A stretch of 9,020 nucleotides of DNA from Clostridiales bacterium. Lineage in GTDB: Bacteria > Bacillota_A > Clostridia > Lachnospirales > Bianqueaceae. A program made the position numbers and the translations under genes. Within the stretch, counting starts at the first letter, position 1; the number at the start of each line of letters is the position of its first letter. Under the pieces are notes generated by a model. The model searched no databases. It was given only the letters and a program-made list of their open reading frames with translations, and had not been told where the DNA came from. Shown piece by piece: positions 1-6,589 of the stretch. The stretch lies in the NCBI GenBank assembly GCA_019423265.1, contig JAHZBS010000092.1, positions 1 to 9,020 on the forward strand. The letters are read 5' to 3'.

Positions 1-212
1 TGGAGACGAGAGGAAAGTGGAAAGCCGAGCCGGAGACATGGCGAAAGCTGAAAAGCGCGTATCTCCAAGCGGAAGGGGATCTGGAGGATGCGATTTCCGG
101 TTTCGGGGAGATTCAGGCGGGAAATGTGGATATCATCACAGACTCCCAGATGGAGCAGTGGGCGGAGAAGCTGAAGAAGACAGACGAGGAGATTGGAAGA
201 TGGAACCGTTAG
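1..212 (+). CDS. C-terminal end of an unidentified hydrophilic protein (partial)
   Basis: This reading frame is open from the left edge (first full codon at base 3) to a TAG at 210-212 and gives the last 69 residues of a protein that starts outside the window. I do not recognise the family. The tail is hydrophilic and probably helical, rich in Glu, Lys and Trp; a segment reading GNVDIITDSQ is followed by a charged helix ending GRWNR. It has no cysteine motif, membrane segment or visible catalytic motif. It ends 13 nt inside the radical SAM gene and carries that gene's ribosome binding site, so the two are probably co-transcribed and translationally coupled. It could be a partner of the chelatase/transport block downstream, but nothing in the tail shows this. 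The frame is preferred because its codon use resembles the neighbouring genes, while the competing upstream frame is a Gly/Arg-rich shadow. Confidence 0.55.
   Translation, partial: ETRGKWKAEPETWRKLKSAYLQAEGDLEDAISGFGEIQAGNVDIITDSQMEQWAEKLKKTDEEIGRWNR
186..191 (+). promoter_or_regulatory. Ribosome binding site that decides the radical SAM start
   Basis: GAGGAG lies 8 nt upstream of the ATG at 200. It lies inside the upstream reading frame, and it argues for a start at 200 rather than at the in-frame ATG codons near 17 or 38. Confidence 0.7.
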
Positions 213-1231
213 CCTTGCTAGTTCTGCGGATCACCCAGCGGTGCAATCTCGCCTGCCGCTATTGCTATGCCGCCTGGGAAGGGGACACGGAAAAGGCGGA
301 TATGACGGCGGAGATGGCCATCCGCGCGGTGGAGGAAGCCTGCCCGCCGGGAGGAACGCTAAAGATTCAATTTACTGGCGGGGAACCTCTGTTAAACCTT
401 CCTGTGATGGAGGCGGTCTGGCAGTATGGACAGGAAAGTGGCCGGCATCTGCGGCTTGCCGTCCAGACCAATGGAACGCTTTTGACGCCCCAGACATTGA
501 AAGCGCTGGGGAGGATGAAGTGTGCGTTGGGAGTCAGTCTGGACGGAAACGGTGACGCCAATGGGCTGCGCGTTTTTCCCGACGGAAAACCAGCCTTTTC
601 CTCCGCCATCGAGGGGATTCGGGAGGTGGCAAGGGCGGGGATGCGCTGTAATCTCACCGCAGTGGTGTCGGATGTCAGTGCGCCGCATTTAGGTGGATTG
701 TTGGAGCTAGCGCTTTGGCTGGGTTGCGTAGGGGGAGTGGGGCTAGACCTCTTTCGCCCTATGGGTCGCGGAGCGGTACAGGATCACGCCCCCTCCGCAG
801 AACAGTTGGACGCGGGGTTGCGGGCGCTGTTGGATCAGTATACCCTTTTGCGGGGGCTTGGCGTCCCCCTCGTCCTGAAAGAGCTGGAGCGGATCCGGCG
901 GCTTCAAGAAAACCCCGGCCAGGAGGCAGCGTACTGCTATGCACAGACGGAGAGATCCTTGGCGGTGGACCCGGCAGGAAGGCTCTATCCGTGTTCCTCC
1001 TTCATTGGACAGGAGGACTATTTGCTTGGAATTCTGGGCCAGGAGTCGGATCGGGCCGGTGCGGTGAGAAGTCGGTTGAAGGCACCTGGCCCTTGTCAGG
1101 AGTGCGGGCATAGTGTGCTATGCCGCGGCGGCTGTCCGGCAGGCCGGATCGGGACGGCTGGATGTAGGAATGACTTAGATTGCAGGATGCACCAAATTAT
1201 GATGGAGTATTGCGCTGGAATGGAGGGGTAG
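200..1231 (+). CDS. Radical SAM/SPASM domain protein
   Basis: A 343-residue cytoplasmic radical SAM enzyme. The N-terminal core has the CxxxCxxC motif (C15, C19, C22 in RCNLACRYCYA), which binds the catalytic [4Fe-4S] cluster and SAM, and a GGEP motif at residues 60-63. The C-terminal third is a textbook SPASM domain, which in known members holds two auxiliary [4Fe-4S] clusters: C246, then G260-x4-C265, then C299-x2-C302-x5-C308-x3-C312, then C328. Known SPASM proteins include anaerobic sulfatase-maturating enzymes and many RiPP peptide maturases; others act on small molecules. No short peptide-precursor gene or sulfatase is visible nearby, so the substrate is unknown. The start at 200 has a good ribosome binding site and puts the first beta strand directly before the cluster motif. 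The gene overlaps the upstream one by 13 nt and stops 1 nt before the CobN-like gene, so it is probably made together with that chelatase subunit. The domain call is firm; the role is open. Confidence 0.93.
   Translation: MEPLALLVLRITQRCNLACRYCYAAWEGDTEKADMTAEMAIRAVEEACPPGGTLKIQFTGGEPLLNLPVMEAVWQYGQESGRHLRLAVQTNGTLLTPQTLKALGRMKCALGVSLDGNGDANGLRVFPDGKPAFSSAIEGIREVARAGMRCNLTAVVSDVSAPHLGGLLELALWLGCVGGVGLDLFRPMGRGAVQDHAPSAEQLDAGLRALLDQYTLLRGLGVPLVLKELERIRRLQENPGQEAAYCYAQTERSLAVDPAGRLYPCSSFIGQEDYLLGILGQESDRAGAVRSRLKAPGPCQECGHSVLCRGGCPAGRIGTAGCRNDLDCRMHQIMMEYCAGMEG
1222..1226 (+). promoter_or_regulatory. Ribosome binding site supporting a GTG start of the CobN-like gene
   Basis: GGAGG sits 6 nt before the GTG at 1233, within the last codons of the radical SAM gene. 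It supports the GTG over the first in-frame ATG at 1278, which would remove the first beta strand of the protein. Confidence 0.7.
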
Positions 1232-1232
1232 T

Positions 1233-4200
1233 GTGCGTTTTTTTTGTCTGATCGCTACGGAAGACAGGCTTTGGAACATGAAGAAGGCTTTTCGCACAGT
1301 AGAGCGGCAGTTGCCGCGGCAGCAATATGGGGAGGATATCCAGGGAACCTGCTTTTCTCTGTGGGATGTGTGCCAGAAGCCGGATATGTATACGGCTATG
1401 ATGGAGGAGGCAAAAGAGTGTCAGTACGCCATCGTGTATTTTCACGGCGGCGCCCAAATTCTGCCGGATTTTCGGGGTTTTTGGAGACAGATAACAGCCT
1501 GGATGCCGGTTTATTTCGAATCCTCCCTCCCCGAAGAGATCGCGGAGTTAATGCCCTCTTCCGGTGTAACTCCGGAGGAGTACCGCATGGTACAATCCTA
1601 TTTCCAGTACGCGGATACGGATAACTTTGCGGCTATGTTTCTGGCCATCGCCAACGCACGATTTCAGATGCCGTGTCCGGTTCCGCCGCCGAAACCGCCG
1701 CAGAGCCGGGGTCTCTACCGGCCTGGCGGACCAATTTCACCGGAGGAAGAGACGGCCGTGCTGCGAAAAGCTGCGGAAGGCGGCCAGCCTGTGGCCGGCC
1801 TGATCCTCCATCAGTCTCATGTCCTCAACGGAAATACAAAACATATCGATGCGATTATTGAGAGGCTGGAGGCACTGGGGGTATACCCTCTGCCGATGTT
1901 CACGCGGATGGCAAACGACGAGGATGATAAGCAGGGAATCAAGTATGCCATGGGGGAGTATTTTATCTGGCAAGGGCGAAAACTGCCGGATGTGATTCTT
2001 GTATTGGCAGGCTTTTCCCTGACGCAGATGGGCGCTCCCGGCGACGGCGAAAAGGTGCAGGAACACAGCATCTTTGAGGAGTGGGATGTCCCAGTCCTCC
2101 AGGTTATGAATACACGCTTTTCCAGGGAAGAGTATGAGGTGCGGCCAGAGGGGATCGACAGTATGTCCCTGGCCACCACGGTCTTTCAGCCGGAGCTGGA
2201 CGGGCAGATTATCACGGTGCCTTGCGCCACACAGGAACTGGTGGAGGAAGAGGGGATCACACGAAAAATATGGATCCCCATCCCGGACCGTGTGGACCAT
2301 CTCTGCAAGTTGGCCCTCCACTGGGCGAACTTGCGATACCGAAAGCCAGAAGAGCAAAGGATCGCCATTTTGTTCCACAATACCCCTGGCAATGATAAGA
2401 TCGGCTGCGCTGAGGGACTCGATACCTTTGAATCCGTGTACCGGATGGTGAAGCAGCTGGAGGCGCGGGGCGTCATGACAACCATCCCCCTACAGAGCGG
2501 GCAGGACATAGCGAATCATCTGTTATCTGCGCTGACCAACGACACAAGATTCCTATCCCCGGACGTGATGATGGAGCGGGCAGCGGACCGCGTTCACCCG
2601 GATCAATGGAACGCATGGTTTTCCTCCCTCAGCCCGCGGGTGCGGGCGCAGATGGAGGACTGTTGGGGTGAGGCTCCTGGAACGGTTTTGACGGAGCAGG
2701 GTCAGCTGATGATTCCGGGATTTCTCGACGGACATATTTTCATTGGGCTCCAGCCATCCCGCGCCTTCGGGGAGCGGGCGGCGGAGCTGTACCACAGCAC
2801 GGATGCCACGCCGCCCTACAGCTATGTGGGATATTACCGCTGGTTGGAGGAAGTGTTCGCCGCGGATGTGGTGTATCACATTGGGACTCATGGCAGCCTA
2901 GAGTGGCTGCCGGGCAAGGAGGTAGGCCTCTCATCTCAGTGCTACCCGGATATTTGTCTGGGGACCGTCCCCAATCTCTATCTCTATCACATCGGAATTA
3001 CAGGCGAGGGAATCCAGGCCAAGCGGCGGTCGGCCGCCGTGATTCTGGATCACTTGATTCCTTCCATGGAGGAGGCGGAGAGCTATGAGACCTTGGCGGT
3101 GCTGGACGAGGCTTTAAAGGAATATTATCATGCCAAGCAGTCGCGGCCGGTTCAGCTTCCACAGCTGGGGAACCGGATCTATGAGTTGGCGCAGGAGACG
3201 GAACTGCTGACGGATCTATGTCTGTCCAGGGAAGACTATGACCGGGATCCCGATGCCGCCATCGGCAGAATCCATGTGTGGATGGGGGAATTGAAGCAGT
3301 CGGCGGTGCGGGATGGACTCCACATCTTTGGGGAGACTCCCAAGGGCAAGCTGTACGACAATCTCATGCGGCTGTTGGTGCGGGTCAAGAACGGCTCTGT
3401 CCCTTCGCTCAATGATAGCGTGCTCACGGCGATGGGCTACAGCGCCAGCGAAATCAACGACCAGCCCTCCGCGCTTTTTAGCTCCAAAACGGGGCAGGAG
3501 GTCTACGAGGAGGCTATCAGCAGGGCCAGGGAGATGGTGGGCCATCTTGCCCAGGAGGAATACAACCCAGCCGCTATTGCGGAGGCTGTGAAGGCGCAGC
3601 AATTCCCCGGCCCTGCGGCAGACGTGAAGACGGTGCTGCGGTTCCTCTGTGAGACCGTCAAGGACAAGCTCGATCACACACCGGATGAGATGAAGTACTG
3701 TCTGGCCGGAAATGAGGGGCGGTTTGTCCCGCCATCCCTGGGGGGCAATCCTACAAGGGGTAACGTGGCACTGTTGCCCACAGGGCGAAACTTTTACGCC
3801 AGCGATCCATCTCAAATTCCGTCCCGCGCCGCCTGGGAGATCGGCCAGCAGCTGGCTGACCAGATGCTAAAGCATTACCGGGAGGCGGAGGGAGGATATC
3901 CGGAGAGTACCGCCATGGTCATTTGGGCCGGAGGTACGCTGAAGACTTGCGGGGAGGATTTTGCGGAGGCGCTGATGCTGATGGGGGTGCGGCCTGTCTA
4001 TCTGGGGGAGACCACGAGAGTCATTGGGGTGGAGCCCATTCCCCTGGCAGAGCTTGGCCGTCCCCGCTTGGATGTAACCCTGCGGATCTCCGGTCTATTC
4101 CGTGATATGTACCCCAATCTGATCCGGTTGATGGATGAAGCGGTGACATGTGTGGCGGCTTTGGATGAGAGCGAGGAAGAGAATTATATTAAAAAGCATA

Positions 4201-4991
4201 TGAATGCGGATGTGCGGGCCATGGTGGAGTCAGGGATGCCGGAGGACAAAGCGGTGGATCAATCCCTGGTGCGGGTGTACGGCTGTGCGCCCGGCGGCTA
4301 TGGAGCAGGGGTATCGCATGTGATCGAGAGCCGCCAGTGGACGGATTATCAGGATCTGGCCAAGGTCTATGAGACTTGGAGTGGGCATGGCTATAGCGCC
4401 AAGGCCCACGGCGAAGCCATGACGGAAATGTTCCGCCAGCGCATGTCCACCGTGTCCATGACCATTAAAAATGAGTCCACCATCGAGATTGACATGCTGG
4501 ACAGCGATGATTTCTATTCCTACCACGGCGGCCTAATCGCCTGCGTCAAAGCCAACTCGGGAAGGACGCCGGTATCGCTGACCGGACACAGCGAGGACCC
4601 GGAGAGGGTCAAGGTTCGGGATACGAAGCGGGAGACGGCGCGGATTTTGCGCAGTAAAATCCTGAACCCAAAATGGCTGGATGGGCTCAAGCGCCACGGA
4701 TTTAAAGGGGCACAGGAAATTTCGGCGGCGGTGGATGCACTCTTTGGGTGGGACGCCACCGCGGAGGTGGCACAGGATTGGATGTACCAAGGGATTGCTC
4801 AGCGGTTTTTATTTGACGAGGAGACGAGAAATTGGATGGAGCAGGTCAACAGTTGGTCGGTCCATGCGGTAAGCGAGCGGCTGTTGGAGGCGAACCAGCG
4901 GGGCATGTGGAATGCTTCCCCGGAGACGCTGAATAAAATTCGGGCCATCTATATGAAGGTAGAAGGAACCATTGAGGAGAATAGTCTATGA
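1233..4991 (+). CDS. cobN: CobN/BchH-type cobalt (or magnesium) chelatase large subunit
   Basis: A 1252-residue protein of the CobN/ChlH/BchH family, full length for the group. In characterised systems this large subunit binds the tetrapyrrole and, driven by AAA+ partners (CobS/CobT or ChlI/ChlD), inserts Co2+ into hydrogenobyrinate diamide or Mg2+ into protoporphyrin IX. The family hallmark HIGTHGSLEWLPGK is at residues 549-562. Other family blocks are PGGYGAG (1020-1026), DSDDFYSYHGG (1090-1100), NPKW starting at 1145 and FGWDATA (1171-1177), near the conserved C-terminal helices. The N-terminus (about 1-150) contains a YFHGG motif. There is no signal peptide or membrane segment, so it should be cytoplasmic. 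The GTG start is backed by GGAGG 6 nt upstream. A run of eight T lies over codons 2-5. The gene follows the radical SAM gene by 1 nt and shares ATGA with the ABC ATPase. No AAA+ partner gene is in the window, and CbiK already supplies early cobalt insertion, so the true substrate and metal are uncertain. Confidence 0.94.
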   Translation: MRFFCLIATEDRLWNMKKAFRTVERQLPRQQYGEDIQGTCFSLWDVCQKPDMYTAMMEEAKECQYAIVYFHGGAQILPDFRGFWRQITAWMPVYFESSLPEEIAELMPSSGVTPEEYRMVQSYFQYADTDNFAAMFLAIANARFQMPCPVPPPKPPQSRGLYRPGGPISPEEETAVLRKAAEGGQPVAGLILHQSHVLNGNTKHIDAIIERLEALGVYPLPMFTRMANDEDDKQGIKYAMGEYFIWQGRKLPDVILVLAGFSLTQMGAPGDGEKVQEHSIFEEWDVPVLQVMNTRFSREEYEVRPEGIDSMSLATTVFQPELDGQIITVPCATQELVEEEGITRKIWIPIPDRVDHLCKLALHWANLRYRKPEEQRIAILFHNTPGNDKIGCAEGLDTFESVYRMVKQLEARGVMTTIPLQSGQDIANHLLSALTNDTRFLSPDVMMERAADRVHPDQWNAWFSSLSPRVRAQMEDCWGEAPGTVLTEQGQLMIPGFLDGHIFIGLQPSRAFGERAAELYHSTDATPPYSYVGYYRWLEEVFAADVVYHIGTHGSLEWLPGKEVGLSSQCYPDICLGTVPNLYLYHIGITGEGIQAKRRSAAVILDHLIPSMEEAESYETLAVLDEALKEYYHAKQSRPVQLPQLGNRIYELAQETELLTDLCLSREDYDRDPDAAIGRIHVWMGELKQSAVRDGLHIFGETPKGKLYDNLMRLLVRVKNGSVPSLNDSVLTAMGYSASEINDQPSALFSSKTGQEVYEEAISRAREMVGHLAQEEYNPAAIAEAVKAQQFPGPAADVKTVLRFLCETVKDKLDHTPDEMKYCLAGNEGRFVPPSLGGNPTRGNVALLPTGRNFYASDPSQIPSRAAWEIGQQLADQMLKHYREAEGGYPESTAMVIWAGGTLKTCGEDFAEALMLMGVRPVYLGETTRVIGVEPIPLAELGRPRLDVTLRISGLFRDMYPNLIRLMDEAVTCVAALDESEEENYIKKHMNADVRAMVESGMPEDKAVDQSLVRVYGCAPGGYGAGVSHVIESRQWTDYQDLAKVYETWSGHGYSAKAHGEAMTEMFRQRMSTVSMTIKNESTIEIDMLDSDDFYSYHGGLIACVKANSGRTPVSLTGHSEDPERVKVRDTKRETARILRSKILNPKWLDGLKRHGFKGAQEISAAVDALFGWDATAEVAQDWMYQGIAQRFLFDEETRNWMEQVNSWSVHAVSERLLEANQRGMWNASPETLNKIRAIYMKVEGTIEENSL

Positions 4992-5836
4992 TCGATATAC
5001 TACATGTCTCGAAGACATATCCAAAACAGCAGGTGAAGGCGGTGGATGATGTGAGCCTTCACATTGATTCGGGAGAGTTTTTTGGCTTGTTGGGCCCCAA
5101 TGGGGCCGGCAAGACAACGCTGATTCGAATTCTTGTGACACTGCTCTTGCCTACATCCGGGGAGGTGCAGATCAACCAGCAGGTGCTGACGCGGAAGCGA
5201 GCGGATCTGAAGAAGAAGCTGTCCATTATCACCCAGGAAAATTCACTGCGCTACGATATGACCCTTGACCAAGTGATGGAGTGGCAGGCGCGCCTCTATC
5301 ATATTCCACTTGCGATCATGCGGGAGCGCCGGGAGGAATTGTTGGATTTCTGTGGTCTGACCGAGCACAGGAAAAAGACGGTGCGCAAGCTTTCGGGCGG
5401 TATGAAGCGCAAACTTATGCTCTGCCGCGCACTTTTGACGGACCCTGAGATATTGATCCTGGACGAGCCGACCATTGGCCTGGATCCGGCGTCCCGGCGG
5501 CAGATGTGGGATTTGCTCCGCCGGCTCAATGAAAAGGGGCTGACGGTATTGATGACCACCCATTATATCGAGGAAGCGCAGTCTCTGTGTCAGCGGGTAG
5601 CCCTGATCAATAAGGGAAAAGTGGTTCGGCTGGATACGCCCACAGCGCTGATATCGCAGCTTGGTTCGGTGGCGGTGGACGAATTTGACGGCAGCCAGAC
5701 CAGGAGTTCTTTCTTTCCCACAAAGGAGGATGCGCTGGCTTACGCGGAGTCCATTACGAATAAATTCAGTATGCGCAGTACAACGTTGGAAGATGTATTT
5801 TTAGATATTGTAGGCAGCGGCCTGGAGGTGGTATAA
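4988..5836 (+). CDS. ABC-2 type transporter ATP-binding protein (DrrA/NodI-like)
   Basis: A 282-residue cytoplasmic ABC ATPase that would power the permease encoded next. All nucleotide-binding motifs are intact: Walker A GPNGAGKTT (36-44), Q-loop Gln83, signature LSGGM (135-139), Walker B ILILDE (155-160), D-loop GLDP (164-167) and H-loop His192. After about residue 210 comes the accessory domain usual in DrrA/CcmA-like proteins, ending with a TLEDVFLDIVG motif. This subfamily pairs with ABC-2 membrane proteins and mostly exports drugs, lipids, polysaccharides or other hydrophobic compounds; it is not the BtuD or CbiO/EcfA class used for B12 or cobalt import. The ATG overlaps the CobN-like stop codon (ATGA, 4988-4991), with GAGGAG 8 nt upstream. 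The stop overlaps the permease start (TAATG). The substrate cannot be read from the sequence. The coupling suggests it handles something made or bound by the CobN/radical SAM pair, which is inference. Confidence 0.93.
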   Translation: MIDILHVSKTYPKQQVKAVDDVSLHIDSGEFFGLLGPNGAGKTTLIRILVTLLLPTSGEVQINQQVLTRKRADLKKKLSIITQENSLRYDMTLDQVMEWQARLYHIPLAIMRERREELLDFCGLTEHRKKTVRKLSGGMKRKLMLCRALLTDPEILILDEPTIGLDPASRRQMWDLLRRLNEKGLTVLMTTHYIEEAQSLCQRVALINKGKVVRLDTPTALISQLGSVAVDEFDGSQTRSSFFPTKEDALAYAESITNKFSMRSTTLEDVFLDIVGSGLEVV

Positions 5837-6573
5837 TGGGAATTGTGACAGTCCTATGGGAGAAATGGGTGGAGTTTAAATATGAGTGGTTTAAGATTAC
5901 CACGTCGGCGCTTATCAGCCCGCTGTTGTATATGATCGCCCTGGGGTGGGGCCTGGGCGCCACCACGGCGGTGACGGACCGCCCGTATATCGATTTTTTA
6001 GTTCCCGGTATCATTGCGCTGACCACTATGAACACAAGCTTTTCCGCGGTGGGGCTCTCCCTGAATGTACAGAGGCTCTTTGAGCACTCCTTTGATCATA
6101 TCATCATATCGCCCACGCCTATCTCCCAATATATTGTGGGACAGATGATAGGCGGATCTCTGCGGGGGATGTACAGCGGCTGCTTGATCTTACTGCTTTC
6201 CATTCCCTTTGGCGCGACGATGCACATTACGCCCATGTTTTTCCTTGTGATGCTGCTCAATGGAATGGTGTTTGCGGCGCTCGGAGTGCTGGCGGCGGTT
6301 CTGGCCGCCACCCATTCCGACATCAGCAGATTTTCCACCTTTGTCATTCTCCCCATGACGTTTCTGTGCAACACCTTTTTTCCATTGGACCGCATTCCGA
6401 CGGCGATTAAGGCCGTCATTGACGTTCTGCCGCTGACGCACGCCAGCGGTCTGCTTCGATCCATGGCCTACGGATCAGCCCCTAACCTTTGGAGCGTTCT
6501 AATTTTGGCCCTTTATGCGCTGGTCTTTATGGTTTTAGCCAATGCCGTAATCAACCGGCGGAAAAATATTTAG
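5836..6573 (+). CDS. ABC-2 type transporter permease (DrrB/NodJ-like)
   Basis: A 245-residue integral membrane protein with about six hydrophobic segments, near residues 22-41, 54-76, 98-122, 130-152, 158-180 and 218-238. A charged amphipathic N-terminus precedes the first. The stretch FLVPGIIALTTM (54-65) and the later FEH...ISPTPISQYIVGQ block (82-103) are typical of the ABC-2 membrane family (NodJ, DrrB, YadH). It should form a homodimeric channel with two copies of the ATPase encoded upstream. Its start overlaps the ATPase stop by 1 nt (TAATG), with GGAGG 7 nt before the ATG. It ends 16 nt before cbiK. Direction and cargo are not shown by the sequence; most of this family export. No substrate-binding protein gene is present, which also argues against an importer. 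Confidence 0.92.
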   Translation: MGIVTVLWEKWVEFKYEWFKITTSALISPLLYMIALGWGLGATTAVTDRPYIDFLVPGIIALTTMNTSFSAVGLSLNVQRLFEHSFDHIIISPTPISQYIVGQMIGGSLRGMYSGCLILLLSIPFGATMHITPMFFLVMLLNGMVFAALGVLAAVLAATHSDISRFSTFVILPMTFLCNTFFPLDRIPTAIKAVIDVLPLTHASGLLRSMAYGSAPNLWSVLILALYALVFMVLANAVINRRKNI

Positions 6574-6578
6574 CATGT

Positions 6579-6584
6579 GGGAGG
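6579..6584 (+). promoter_or_regulatory. Ribosome binding site that decides the cbiK start
   Basis: GGGAGG lies 5 nt before the ATG at 6590. An in-frame ATG at 6575 lies upstream of this site and has no clear site of its own. The start at 6590 also places the conserved first strand (AIAIVSFGSS) right at the N-terminus. Confidence 0.75.
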
Positions 6585-6589
6585 TACCG

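Noticed and set aside
17..199. N-terminal extension of the radical SAM protein to an upstream ATG
   Set aside because: The added residues are a Gly/Arg-rich, non-conserved string. The real coding frame here is that of the upstream gene, and a good ribosome binding site points to 200.
1211..1245. Possible intrinsic terminator: short stem followed by T8
   Set aside because: The stem has only 5 bp, with wobble pairs and a 17-nt loop, and the T run is inside the CobN-like coding sequence. It is far too weak for a terminator.
1737..2378. Minus-strand open frame of 213 codons inside the CobN-like gene
   Set aside because: It is antisense to conserved CobN family sequence, with an atypical composition and no ribosome binding site that I could support.
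5832..5837. TATAAT, a perfect -10 box at the ATPase/permease junction
   Set aside because: It arises from the TAATG overlap. The best -35 match (TTGTAG, 18 nt away) is poor, and a transcript from it would start inside the permease gene.
6575..6589. Alternative cbiK start five codons upstream
   Set aside because: The strong GGGAGG lies downstream of this ATG and serves 6590. The extra residues are not part of the conserved N-terminal strand.
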